A stretch of 64,000 bases of DNA. Source: Aeromonas diversa CDC 2478-85 (GTDB lineage: Bacteria; Pseudomonadota; Gammaproteobacteria; Enterobacterales; Aeromonadaceae). The stretch spans positions 436,833 to 500,832 of the forward strand of contig NZ_CDCE01000029.1 in assembly GCF_000819805.1 (NCBI RefSeq), given 5' to 3'. Below the pieces are notes generated by a model, which searched no databases, was not told the origin of the DNA, and saw nothing but the letters and a program-made list of their open reading frames with translations. A program made the translations under genes and the position numbers. Below, one piece after another: positions 44,472 to 52,980 of this stretch. How positions within the stretch are numbered: position 1 is the stretch's first letter; each line of letters begins with the position of its first letter.

Positions 44472-44906
44472 TTACTCTTCGTCGCCGTGACCGCAGGTGC
44501 CATCGGCGCAGTGGCCGTACAGATAGAGGCTGTGGTTGGTCAGGCGGATGTTGTGCTTCTTGGCGATCTCGGTCTGGCGCAGCTCGATGACGTCGTCGGA
44601 GAACTCGATGACTTTGCCGCAGTCGAGGCAGACCAGGTGGTCGTGGTGCTCCTGGCTCGCCAGCTCGAACACCGACTTGCCGCCCTCGAAGTGGTGGCGA
44701 GTGACGATACCGGCATCATCAAACTGGTTGAGGACGCGATACACGGTGGCAAGACCGATCTCTTCGCCCTGATCGATCAGGCGCTTGTAGAGATCTTCGG
44801 CACTGGTATGGTGGCACTCCGGCTGTTGCAGGATTTCCAGGATCTTGACGCGGGGCAAGGTGATCTTGAGCCCGGCCTTCTTCAACGCTTGGTTATTGTC
44901 AGCCAT
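44472..44906 (-). CDS. fur: Ferric uptake regulator Fur
   Basis: The 144-aa repressor binds Fur boxes when loaded with iron. The winged-helix domain has KKAGLKITLPRVKILEILQ and the near-invariant EEIGLATVYRVLNQFDDAGIV. The metal sites are in HHDHLVCLDCGKVIEF and the C-terminal TNHSLYLYGHC. The ATG at 44906 gives the normal MADNNQALKK start; the longer frame to 44969 adds residues not seen in Fur. The ribosome binding site is weak. A promoter fits 35-63 nt upstream. I saw no clear Fur box in the upstream region. Confidence 0.96.
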   Translation of the reverse strand: MADNNQALKKAGLKITLPRVKILEILQQPECHHTSAEDLYKRLIDQGEEIGLATVYRVLNQFDDAGIVTRHHFEGGKSVFELASQEHHDHLVCLDCGKVIEFSDDVIELRQTEIAKKHNIRLTNHSLYLYGHCADGTCGHGDEE

Positions 44907-44940
44907 AGTACTAGTTGTTCGCATTCTCTGTGGTGAGAGT

Positions 44941-44969
44941 ATTCTGATGGAGTACCACCGGAATGGCAA
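44941..44969 (-). promoter_or_regulatory. Probable fur promoter
   Basis: TTGCCA, a 17-nt spacer and CAGAAT on the leftward strand form a reasonable sigma-70 promoter ending 34 nt before the ATG. Confidence 0.4.
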
Positions 44970-45080
44970 CCTCGAACTGCCCTGTCAGGTCACGATAAGT
45001 GGTGGATCCAAGGGAAAATAAACCCGATATTTCAATGGTTTTTACCAGTCATCGACGGCATCGAGAGGGGGGATTGGCCC

Positions 45081-45108
45081 TTGTGGCGCCAAAAGATGTT
45101 GATATGAT
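45081..45108 (+). promoter_or_regulatory. Probable promoter of the DUF4442 gene
   Basis: TTGTGG, a 16-nt spacer and TATGAT lie 30 nt before the ATG at 45139. Confidence 0.45.
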
Positions 45109-45138
45109 GTAAAACCCGTTCTGGTCGGATGAGATCCC

Positions 45139-45606
45139 ATGAAGTGGCTGTTTAAACGTGCCTGGTGTGTGCGCTGGGCGCTCAACCTCTGGCCCCCTTT
45201 TCGGGGCGCCGGCATCAAAATTGAGACCCTGAGTGAGGATTACCGCTATTGTCGGGTCACGCTCAAGTCACGCTGGTCTACCCTCAATGCCAACCGCACC
45301 CAGTTTGGGGGCAGCATGTTTGCGATGACCGATCCCATCTATCCGCTGATGCTGATGGGCTATTTCAGGAACCACTACTTCGTGTGGGACAAGTCAGGGG
45401 ATATCGACTACATCAAGCCGGGTAAGGGGCCTCTGGTGGCGGAGTTTCACTTGAGTGACGGCACGCTCGACGAGATAGCCAGGAGGACAGCGGGAGGAGA
45501 GAAGTATTTCCCCGAGTTCACCGTCTCTATCCAGGATGGCAAGGGAGAGGTGGTCGCCAAGGTGCGGCGTACCCTCTATGTTCGCAAGCGCCCCGAGCAC
45601 AGGTGA
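45139..45606 (+). CDS. DUF4442 hotdog-fold protein (putative thioesterase)
   Basis: The 155-aa protein matches the DUF4442/YiiD C-terminal family of hotdog-fold proteins: an N-terminal helix (WALNLWPPFRGAGI), RVTLKSRWSTLNANRTQFGGSMFAMTDPIYPLMLM as the hotdog helix region, DIDYIKPGKGPLVAEFHLSD and a last strand KVRRTLYVRKR. Such proteins act on acyl-CoA or acyl-ACP, but no substrate can be named. It is a single-gene unit with its own promoter, convergent with rimO and separated from it by a terminator. Confidence 0.85.
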   Translation: MKWLFKRAWCVRWALNLWPPFRGAGIKIETLSEDYRYCRVTLKSRWSTLNANRTQFGGSMFAMTDPIYPLMLMGYFRNHYFVWDKSGDIDYIKPGKGPLVAEFHLSDGTLDEIARRTAGGEKYFPEFTVSIQDGKGEVVAKVRRTLYVRKRPEHR

Positions 45607-45626
45607 AGCCCGAATAACCCGAAAAG

Positions 45627-45651
45627 AAGAGCCCCGCAGTGCGGGGCTCTT
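45627..45651. terminator. Bidirectional terminator between the DUF4442 gene and rimO
   Basis: A perfect 11-bp stem AAGAGCCCCGC with a 3-nt loop lies between two convergent genes. Confidence 0.85.
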
Positions 45652-45671
45652 GCATGAGTCGTGTGGTGGGA

Positions 45672-46985
45672 TCAGGCCAGGCTGCCCCACAGATCGTACT
45701 CGTCGGCGTGCTCTATCTTGACCCGGACAATGTCGCCCGGTTTGAGAGCCGTCTCGCCGTTGAGGTAGACCATGCCATCGATCTCGGGGGCGTCGGCAAA
45801 GGAGCGCCCGGTGGCGCCCTCTTCATCCACCTCGTCGATGATCACGCTCATCTCCTGGCCGACCTTGTTGGCCAGCTTACGGATGGACACCTGCTGCTGC
45901 AGCTCCATGAAGCGCTGGAAGCGCTCCTCTTTGACCTCTTCCGGGACGGGGTCGGCCAGTTCGTTGGCCTTGGCCCCTTCCACCGGGCTGTACTTGAAGC
46001 AGCCAACCCGATCCAGCTCTGCGGCGGCGATAAAGTCGAGCAGCATCTGGAAATCTTCTTCCGTCTCGCCCGGAAAACCGACGATGAAGGTGGAACGCAG
46101 GGTGATCTCGGGACAGATCTCGCGCCACTTCTGGATCCGCTCCAGAGTCCGTTCGACGCTGCCCGGGCGCTTCATCAGCTTGAGGATACGCGGGCTGGCG
46201 TGCTGAAGCGGGATGTCGAGATAAGGCAGCACCTTGCCATCGCGCATCAGGGGGATGACGTCATCCACGTGCGGGTAGGGGTAGACATAGTGCAGGCGTA
46301 CCCACATGCCGAGTTTGGCCAGCTCTTCGCACAGGGCGACCATGCTGGTCTTGACCGGCATGCCGTCATAGAAACCGGTGCGATGCTTGACATCGACCCC
46401 GTAGGCGGAGGTGTCTTGAGAGATGACCAGGATCTCCTTCACGCCGGCCTCTTTGAGGCGCTTGGCCTCGGCGAGGACCTCCCCGATCGGGCGGCTGACC
46501 AGATCCCCGCGCATGGAGGGGATGATGCAGAAGGTGCAGCGATGGTTGCAGCCTTCGGAGATCTTCAGGTAGGCGTAGTGGCGCGGGGTGAGTTTAACCC
46601 CGTGGGCCGGTACCAGGCTGGTGAAGGGGTTGTGCTCGGGCTTGGGTACATAGGTGTGAACGTGGCCCAGCACCTCTTCGTAAGCGTGGGGACCGGTGAT
46701 CTCCAGTACCTTGGGGTGGACCTCGCGGATCTGGTTCTCTTTGGCGCCCAGACAGCCGGTCACGATCACCTTGCCATTTTCGGAGAGGGCCTCGCCGATG
46801 GCCTCGAGGGATTCCTGTACGGCGCTGTCGATAAAGCCGCAGGTGTTGACCACCACCAGCTCGGCATCGTCATAGCTGGGGACCACATCGTACCCTTCGG
46901 TACGCAACTGGGTCAGGATACGCTCAGAATCGACCAGGTTCTTCGGGCAGCCGAGGCTGACGAAACCGATCCGCGGGTTGGACAT
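45672..46985 (-). CDS. rimO: Ribosomal protein S12 methylthiotransferase RimO
   Basis: The 437-aa radical-SAM enzyme adds a methylthio group to Asp88 (E. coli numbering) of ribosomal protein S12. The N-terminal MTTase domain ([34 protein letters not shown]) supplies three cysteines for one Fe-S cluster. The radical-SAM motif CNHRCTFC binds the other, and a TRAM domain closes the protein (residues about 370-437). The ATG at 46985 has GGAG 5 nt upstream; the GTG at 46991 is too close to that site. Single-gene unit. Confidence 0.95.
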   Translation of the reverse strand: MSNPRIGFVSLGCPKNLVDSERILTQLRTEGYDVVPSYDDAELVVVNTCGFIDSAVQESLEAIGEALSENGKVIVTGCLGAKENQIREVHPKVLEITGPHAYEEVLGHVHTYVPKPEHNPFTSLVPAHGVKLTPRHYAYLKISEGCNHRCTFCIIPSMRGDLVSRPIGEVLAEAKRLKEAGVKEILVISQDTSAYGVDVKHRTGFYDGMPVKTSMVALCEELAKLGMWVRLHYVYPYPHVDDVIPLMRDGKVLPYLDIPLQHASPRILKLMKRPGSVERTLERIQKWREICPEITLRSTFIVGFPGETEEDFQMLLDFIAAAELDRVGCFKYSPVEGAKANELADPVPEEVKEERFQRFMELQQQVSIRKLANKVGQEMSVIIDEVDEEGATGRSFADAPEIDGMVYLNGETALKPGDIVRVKIEHADEYDLWGSLA

Positions 46986-47150
46986 GCTCACTCCAAAACT
47001 TGAATATTGTTTGTACAGGTCGCCGGAAAAAGGCGCGTAAGTTTATATCAAAAGCGAGACGTGATCGAGCGTCCCATGACCCCGCTGGGCGCAGGGACAA
47101 ATCGCGGGTATCAGGCGTTCGGGTGACATGAGGGTGGATGGTAGTGTAAC

Positions 47151-47168
47151 TTGGCACTCTGATTGCAT
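47151..47168 (+). promoter_or_regulatory. Sigma-54 promoter of the fliE operon
   Basis: TTGGCAC-N5-TTGCAT has the invariant GG (47,153-54) and GC (47,165-66) exactly 10 nt apart, the RpoN -24/-12 pattern. It lies 39 nt before the fliE ATG. In Vibrio and Aeromonas this operon is RpoN-dependent with the FlrC activator; neither regulator is in the window. Confidence 0.85.
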
Positions 47169-47206
47169 CTGGGTATGCAGCGTCAATCATTTGTCTGGGG
47201 ATCATC

Positions 47207-47524
47207 ATGGATATCAATGCCACCAACCTGCTGCAGGAGATGCAGTCGCTGAGGGTCGAGGCCGGCAACGGTTTGATGACTCAACCCCGTCAGAATGTCT
47301 CTTCCGATTTTGGCCTGCTACTGCGCCAGGCTCTCGAGAACGTTAACGAGTTGCAGAGCCAGTCTAACGATCTGAGAACCCGTTTCGACAGCGGCGATCG
47401 CTCCATCGATCTCTCTGATGTGATGATCGCCGGTCAGAAATCCTCTATCGCCTTCGACGCGACCGTGCAGGTTCGCAACAAGGTGGTTGAGGCTTACAAG
47501 ACCATCATGAATATGCCGGTGTAA
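47207..47524 (+). CDS. fliE: Flagellar hook-basal body protein FliE
   Basis: The 105-aa protein joins the MS ring to the rod. The family pattern is seen in FGLLLRQALENVNELQSQSNDL and IDLSDVMIAGQKSSIAFDATVQVRNKVVEAYKTIMNMPV. No signal peptide; it is exported by the flagellar apparatus itself. First gene of the long fliE-to-flhB cluster behind a sigma-54 promoter. fliF follows after 11 nt. Confidence 0.95.
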   Translation: MDINATNLLQEMQSLRVEAGNGLMTQPRQNVSSDFGLLLRQALENVNELQSQSNDLRTRFDSGDRSIDLSDVMIAGQKSSIAFDATVQVRNKVVEAYKTIMNMPV

Positions 47525-47535
47525 GGATCTAAAAC

Positions 47536-49239
47536 GTGGCTACCGAACAAAACGGCGATCTGTTGCTGCAAGGGGATGCGGGCACGCTGGATGAGAACGA
47601 GCAGAAGAGCTCTCCCATCGGCAGCATCCTCTCCAACAGCGATATCCTGCGTCAGATCACTCTGATCCTGGCGCTGGCCATTTGTCTGGCCATCGCCGTC
47701 TTCATCCTGTTGTGGGGCAAAGAGCCGGATATGCGTCCGCTCGGCACCTTCACCACAGAGCAGCTGGTCAAGACCCTGGATTACCTCGACCAACAGAAGA
47801 TCCCCTATCAGGTCGAGGGGAAGTCAGTCCTGATCAATGCCGAGAAGTATCAGGAAATTCGTCTTCAGCTGACTCGCGCGGGACTCACTGCTGCTGAGGA
47901 GGGGGTCGGACGGGGTGAAGATATTCTGCTCAACGATAACACCTTCGGGATCAGCCAACGGATGGAAGGTGAGCGTCTCAAGCTCAGCCGCGAACGTCAG
48001 CTGGCCAGCGCCATCGAGCAGTTTCAGAGCGTGGCCAAGGCCCAGGTGCTGCTCGCCATCCCCAAAGACAACGTGTTTGCCCGCAACGAGCGCAAACCCA
48101 GTGCCACCGTGGTATTAAGCCTCAAGAGTGCGGCCCTAGATCAGGGGACGGTGGACTCTATCGTCGACATGGTGGCCTCTGCCGTACACGGGCTCGAGCC
48201 GACCCGGGTCACGGTGACCGATCAGAATGGCCGTTTGTTAAACTCTGGCTCCCAGGATCCTATTGCTGCCCAGACGCGCCGCGAGTTTGCCATGCAGCAG
48301 AAGCAGGAGCTCGAATACAAGCAGAAGATCGACGCCATCCTCATCCCTGTGCTCGGTGCCGATAATTACACCGCCGAGGTGGATCTCGCCCTTGACTTCA
48401 CCCAGCAGGAGCAAACCCGCAAGACCTTCAACCCGGATCTGCCGGCGGTGCGCTCCGAGATGACCATGGAGGAGAACAGCGCCAATGGCCAGAGCCAGGG
48501 TATCCCGGGGGCGCTGACCAATCAGCCGCCGGCCAACGCCAACATCCCCGAGCAGGCAACCGGCGCCAATGCCGCCAATAGCAGTTCGGGTCGCTCGCGC
48601 AAAGAGGCGACCCGCAACTACGAGCTCGACACCACGGTGAGTCATACCCGTCGCCAGATGGGCGGGATCCGCCGCATGACGGTGTCGGTAGCGGTCGACT
48701 ACAAGACCCTGCCCGGAACCGAAGGCCAGGTGACCCGCGAGCCGCGTACCCAGGCCGAGATCGACACCCTGCGTCGGGTGTTGGGCGCGGGCCTTGGTTT
48801 TGATGTGACCCGTGGCGATACGCTGGAGGTGGTCACCATTCCCTTTAACCGCCCCGAGCTCGAGAGTGTTGCCGAGCCTCCGGTGTACGAACAGCCCTGG
48901 TTCTGGCGCGCTGTACGCATCGCAGCCTCTGTGCTTATCATCATCGTCCTCATCGTGACCATAGTGAGGCCCATGCTCAAGCGTCTGCTCTACCCGGATG
49001 CGAAGCCAGAGCATGAACTGGACTTCGATAACCATGCGGTGTTGGGCGGTGATGACGAGTTGAGCCTGCTGGCGGCCCAGGCCGAGAGCGAGCCTGTGTT
49101 TGGTTTGCGCGATGGCCAGCTCAAGCTGCCGGATCTGCATCGTGACGAAGACTTGCTCAAGGCCGTGCGTGCCTTGGTGGCTAATGAACCCGACCTGGCC
49201 GCCCAGGTCATTAAGGAGTGGGTAACCAAAGATGCCTGA
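47536..49239 (+). CDS. fliF: Flagellar MS-ring protein FliF
   Basis: The 567-aa protein forms the MS ring. There are two transmembrane helices (about 41-61 and 458-478) around a large periplasmic region with the ring-building motifs FGISQRMEGERLKLSRERQLA and the later TRNYELDTTVSHTRRQMGGIRRMTVSVAVDYK. The cytoplasmic tail (QVIKEWVTKDA) binds FliG. Translation starts at GTG 47536 behind AAGGAT. The end overlaps fliG by 8 nt. Confidence 0.96.
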   Translation: MATEQNGDLLLQGDAGTLDENEQKSSPIGSILSNSDILRQITLILALAICLAIAVFILLWGKEPDMRPLGTFTTEQLVKTLDYLDQQKIPYQVEGKSVLINAEKYQEIRLQLTRAGLTAAEEGVGRGEDILLNDNTFGISQRMEGERLKLSRERQLASAIEQFQSVAKAQVLLAIPKDNVFARNERKPSATVVLSLKSAALDQGTVDSIVDMVASAVHGLEPTRVTVTDQNGRLLNSGSQDPIAAQTRREFAMQQKQELEYKQKIDAILIPVLGADNYTAEVDLALDFTQQEQTRKTFNPDLPAVRSEMTMEENSANGQSQGIPGALTNQPPANANIPEQATGANAANSSSGRSRKEATRNYELDTTVSHTRRQMGGIRRMTVSVAVDYKTLPGTEGQVTREPRTQAEIDTLRRVLGAGLGFDVTRGDTLEVVTIPFNRPELESVAEPPVYEQPWFWRAVRIAASVLIIIVLIVTIVRPMLKRLLYPDAKPEHELDFDNHAVLGGDDELSLLAAQAESEPVFGLRDGQLKLPDLHRDEDLLKAVRALVANEPDLAAQVIKEWVTKDA

Positions 49240-50290
49240 TAACAATACCCAGGTGACGGGCAACGACATCACGGAGGCCCAGCGTCAGATCCTTGACAGT
49301 ATGAGCGGCATGGAGATGGCCGCCGTGCTGATGCTGAGCCTCAATGAGGAGGATGCCGCCCAGATCTTCCGTCACCTCGAGCCCAAGCAGGTACAGCGGC
49401 TCGGTATGTCGATGGCCTCCATGTCCGACTTCAGTCACGATCGGGTGGCGGCGGTGCACCGCCAGTTTATCGATGACATTCAGAAGTACACCAACATAGG
49501 TATCGGCAGCGAAGACTTCGTGCGCAAGGCCCTGGTGGCGGCGCTGGGTGAGGACAAGGCAAGCAACCTGGTTGACCAGATCATCCTCGGCTCCGGCGCT
49601 CGCGGCCTCGATTCGCTCAAGTGGATGGATGCCCGTCAGGTGGCCAGCATCATCCAAAACGAGCACCCGCAGATCCAGACCATAGTGCTCTCCTACCTCG
49701 AGCCCGAGCAGTCGGCCGAGATCTTGAGTCAGTTCCCCGAGCAGGTGCGTCTCGATCTGGTGATGCGTATCGCCAACCTCGAAGAGGTACAGCCGGCGGC
49801 ACTGCAAGAGCTTAACGACATCATGGAGAAACAGTTCGCCGGTGCGGCCGGTGCCCAGGCGGCCAAGATGGGTGGCCTGAAGGCGGCGGCGAACATCATG
49901 AACTACCTCGACACCAACGTAGAGGGACAGCTGATGGACTCCATCCGCGATGCGGACGAGGAGATGAGCCAGCAGATCCAGGATCTGATGTTTGTGTTCG
50001 AAAACCTGATCGATGTGGACGATCGCGGCATTCAGACCCTGCTGCGAGAAGTGCCCGGCGACTTGCTGCAGCGTGCCCTCAAGGGCTCTGATGATCAGCT
50101 GCGTGACAAGATTTTCAAGAACATGTCCAAGCGGGCCGCAGAGATGCTGGCCGACGATCTGGAGGCGATGGGGCCGATCCGCGTCTCCGAAGTCGAGACG
50201 GCGCAAAAGGAGATCCTCTCCATTGCGCGGCGTCTGGCCGATGCCGGCGAGCTCATGCTGGGCTCGGGTGGCGGCGACGAGTTCCTCTAA
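49232..50290 (+). CDS. fliG: Flagellar motor switch protein FliG
   Basis: The 352-aa rotor protein links FliF to FliM and transmits torque from the stators. The middle-domain signature EHPQTIVLSYLE appears here as NEHPQIQTIVLSYLEPEQSAEIL. The C-terminal torque helix has LMFVFENLIDVDDRGIQTLLREVPGDLL with its charged residues intact. About 15 extra N-terminal residues precede the usual start, as in other polar flagellar FliG proteins. It begins inside fliF, and fliH starts 3 nt after it. Confidence 0.96.
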   Translation: MPDNNTQVTGNDITEAQRQILDSMSGMEMAAVLMLSLNEEDAAQIFRHLEPKQVQRLGMSMASMSDFSHDRVAAVHRQFIDDIQKYTNIGIGSEDFVRKALVAALGEDKASNLVDQIILGSGARGLDSLKWMDARQVASIIQNEHPQIQTIVLSYLEPEQSAEILSQFPEQVRLDLVMRIANLEEVQPAALQELNDIMEKQFAGAAGAQAAKMGGLKAAANIMNYLDTNVEGQLMDSIRDADEEMSQQIQDLMFVFENLIDVDDRGIQTLLREVPGDLLQRALKGSDDQLRDKIFKNMSKRAAEMLADDLEAMGPIRVSEVETAQKEILSIARRLADAGELMLGSGGGDEFL

Positions 50291-50293
50291 TCC

Positions 50294-51088
50294 ATGAGCG
50301 ATCGCAAGCTAAGAGGCTACCTGCGCCCGGAGCAGGATTCCGTCGAGGTACAAGACTGGGGTTGGCCCGAGATGGAGGTTGAGCAGTCCATCGAACGCAA
50401 CGCGCTTGGGCTGGCGCCAGATTGGTATCAGCAGGCGGTCCCACAGCCAGAAGTGGAGCCCGAGCCCGAGCCTGCGCCCACCCTCACTGCCGAGGAGCTC
50501 GAGGCGATCCGCCAGGCTGCCTGGGAAGAGGGGATGAGCGAGGGGCGCGAGGCCGGTTTTGCCCAGGGTCTTGAAGAGGGCAAGCTGGAAGGGCTGCAAA
50601 AGGGCCACGAGGCGGGTTTCTCCCAGGGGCGTGAAGAGGGGTTGGCCATGGGGCGTGAGGTGGTCGAGCAGGCGATCGCCCACTGGCAGCAGCTCGCCAC
50701 GCGCCTGGCCACCCCCCTCGGCGAGATGGACGAACAGGTTGAAGAGCAGTTGGTGAGCCTCGCCATGCAGCTGGCCAGGGCACTGATCAAGCACGAGGTC
50801 GAGACCTCGCCGCGGCTGTTGCTCGCGGCCCTCAAGGAGGGGCTGGCTCAGCTCCCCGTCGCCGAGGAGGGCGTCACCATGATGCTGCACCCGGACGATG
50901 TGGAGCGGATCCAGAGTGCGTTTGGTGCCGAGGAGTGTGCCAAGCGTGGCTGGCGTCTCGAGGCTGATCCCACCCTGGAGCCGGGCGACCTGCAATTGGC
51001 GACTCGCTTGTCGAGTATCGACATGCAGCTTGAGGCCCGCATCAACCAGCTACTTCGCAATTTCCTGCGCGACAATCAGGAGTCGTGA
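50294..51088 (+). CDS. fliH: Flagellar export regulator FliH
   Basis: The 264-aa protein anchors the FliI ATPase to the C ring. A Pro/Glu-rich N-terminus (QPEVEPEPEPAPTL) leads to glycine-spaced repeats typical of FliH (EEGMSEGREAGFAQGLEEGK, LQKGHEAGFSQGREEG). The C-terminal domain (about 150-264) resembles V-type ATPase subunit E. It lies 3 nt after fliG and 3 nt before fliI. Confidence 0.92.
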   Translation: MSDRKLRGYLRPEQDSVEVQDWGWPEMEVEQSIERNALGLAPDWYQQAVPQPEVEPEPEPAPTLTAEELEAIRQAAWEEGMSEGREAGFAQGLEEGKLEGLQKGHEAGFSQGREEGLAMGREVVEQAIAHWQQLATRLATPLGEMDEQVEEQLVSLAMQLARALIKHEVETSPRLLLAALKEGLAQLPVAEEGVTMMLHPDDVERIQSAFGAEECAKRGWRLEADPTLEPGDLQLATRLSSIDMQLEARINQLLRNFLRDNQES

Positions 51089-51091
51089 GTC

Positions 51092-52423
51092 ATGAGCGAG
51101 CTATTCAACCGCCTGCAGCGCTATCGGGTGCGTGACATAGCGCCGCGAACTCCGGTTGCCGGAAAATTGACGCGAGTCGTCGGACTCACGCTGGAGGCGG
51201 TAGGGTGCCGCGCGGCCATCGGCTCGCTCTGCCGTATCGATACCCTGGAGGGGGCGCTGGAGGCAGAAGTGGTGGGGTTCTCCGGTGACCACCTCTATCT
51301 GATGCCCAGTGAGCAGCTCAAGGGGGTGATCCCCGGGGCGCGCGTCGTGCCGCTCACCGAGGAGCAGGGCATTCCGGTCGGAATGGGGCTGCTCGGACGG
51401 GTCATCGACGGGATCGGCCAGCCGCTCGATGGACAGGGACCCATTCTCAGCGCTCATATTGCCCGCTTTGCCGCCCGAGGCATTAATCCGTTGGCCCGTC
51501 GCCCCATCCATCAGCCGATGGACGTGGGGGTGCGCGCCATCAACGCCATGCTGACGGTCGGCCAGGGCCAGCGGATGGGGCTGTTTGCCGGCTCCGGGGT
51601 CGGTAAGTCGGTGCTGCTTGGCATGATGACTCGTGGCTCGGTGGCCGACGTGGTGGTGGTGGGGCTCATCGGTGAGCGGGGCCGTGAGGTCAAAGAGTTT
51701 ATCGAAGAGATCCTGGGCGTCGAGGGACGAGAACGGGCCGTGGTCGTCGCGGCGCCGGCCGATGCCTCCCCCCTGATGCGCCTCAAGGGGTGCGAGACGG
51801 CCATCACCATCGCCGAATATTTCCGCGATCAGGGCATGAACGTGCTCTTGTTGATGGACTCGCTCACCCGTTACGCCCAGGCGCAGCGTGAGATCGCCCT
51901 GGCGGTCGGCGAACCCCCGGCGACCAAGGGGTATCCACCTTCTGTGTTTGCCAAGTTACCGGCACTGGTTGAGCGTGCCGGCAACGGCGGTGAGGGGCAG
52001 GGCTCCATTACGGCATTTTTTACCGTGTTGACCGAAGGGGACGATCTGCAGGACCCCATCGCCGACGCGGCGCGGGCTATCCTCGATGGGCACATAGTGC
52101 TGTCGCGCGAGCTGGCCGATGCTGGCCACTATCCGGCGATCGACATCGAAAAGTCCATCAGCCGGGTCATGCCCCAGGTGACGTCACCGGAACACATGCA
52201 GATTGCACGGCTCTTCAAGCAGTTTTACTCCCTCTACCAGCAGAATCGGGATCTCATCAGCATCGGCGCCTACAGTCAGGGCGCCGATCCCCGCATCGAT
52301 CGGGCGATCAGTCAAAAACCCTACATGGACCATTTCTTGCAGCAGGGGATGCGAGAAGTGGTGGGGTATGATCAGGGGCTGACCGATCTGAACATGGTGA
52401 GCGGTCCCCTGAGGTCGGTCTAG
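51092..52423 (+). CDS. fliI: Flagellum-specific ATPase FliI
   Basis: The 443-aa ATPase energises flagellar protein export. Walker A is [17 protein letters not shown], with [16 protein letters not shown], the Walker B region [40 protein letters not shown] and the conserved [15 protein letters not shown]. It is the paralogue of sctN at 1,808. Start overlap is absent; a 3-nt gap separates it from fliH and 8 nt from fliJ. Confidence 0.96.
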   Translation: MSELFNRLQRYRVRDIAPRTPVAGKLTRVVGLTLEAVGCRAAIGSLCRIDTLEGALEAEVVGFSGDHLYLMPSEQLKGVIPGARVVPLTEEQGIPVGMGLLGRVIDGIGQPLDGQGPILSAHIARFAARGINPLARRPIHQPMDVGVRAINAMLTVGQGQRMGLFAGSGVGKSVLLGMMTRGSVADVVVVGLIGERGREVKEFIEEILGVEGRERAVVVAAPADASPLMRLKGCETAITIAEYFRDQGMNVLLLMDSLTRYAQAQREIALAVGEPPATKGYPPSVFAKLPALVERAGNGGEGQGSITAFFTVLTEGDDLQDPIADAARAILDGHIVLSRELADAGHYPAIDIEKSISRVMPQVTSPEHMQIARLFKQFYSLYQQNRDLISIGAYSQGADPRIDRAISQKPYMDHFLQQGMREVVGYDQGLTDLNMVSGPLRSV

Positions 52424-52431
52424 GAGGGTGA

Positions 52432-52872
52432 ATGAGCAAGGGACTCGAGTTGTTGTCCGAGCAGTTGGCAGAGGCGGAGCACCGCTGTGCCATGGCGCTG
52501 GCCAAGGCCCGCCAAGATCTTCAGCTATTCATGGAGCAATACGACGCCCTTGGCAATTACCGCCAGATCTACCAGCAACAATGGACGGAGCGTGGTCAGC
52601 AGGGGATAGCGGCCCAGCAGAACGTCCAGTATCAGGCTTTTATCAACAAGCTGCAGATCGCGGCCGAGCAGCAGTATGAAGGCGTGCTGCAGGTGAGGCA
52701 GGTGATGGAACAACGCAAGCAGGAGTGGCTGGCCATGCAACAAAGACGCAAGGCGGTTGAGCTGCTACTGGAGAAGAAGGCGCTGCGTGAGCGGCAGAAG
52801 GCGGATCGCCAGGAGCAGAAGATGCTCGACGAGTTTGCCACGCGCAGTTTTCTGAGAAATTCTGGCCTGTAA
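52432..52872 (+). CDS. fliJ: Flagellar export chaperone/stalk FliJ
   Basis: The 146-aa protein is nearly all alpha-helical coiled coil, rich in Gln, Glu, Arg and Leu (LAEAEHRCAMALAKARQDLQL, LLEKKALRERQKADRQEQKMLDEFATR). This is the FliJ stalk that links FliI to FlhA, the counterpart of SctO here. A GGAGGG ribosome binding site precedes the ATG. About 110 nt separates it from fliK. Confidence 0.93.
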   Translation: MSKGLELLSEQLAEAEHRCAMALAKARQDLQLFMEQYDALGNYRQIYQQQWTERGQQGIAAQQNVQYQAFINKLQIAAEQQYEGVLQVRQVMEQRKQEWLAMQQRRKAVELLLEKKALRERQKADRQEQKMLDEFATRSFLRNSGL

Positions 52873-52980
52873 TTTGCTGACCTAAGGTTAATGCTCTCCT
52901 TGTAGGCAGCCTAAGCCCCCTATGGAGCCTCATTCCGAGCCCGGTTCGAATGCAGGCACAGGTAACTGGAGTAATCGCCG

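Noticed and set aside
45639-47003. A 454-codon open frame opposite rimO.
   Set aside because: Antisense shadow; rimO on the other strand has complete family motifs.
52873-52892. CCTAAGGTTAATGC before fliK resembles the T3SS box.
   Set aside because: It lacks the ACCT/CCT half, is not in the box orientation relative to fliK, and matches too few positions.
52915-52960. GGTTCGAAT-like string suggesting a tRNA T-loop before fliK.
   Set aside because: No acceptor, D or anticodon stems can be formed around it.
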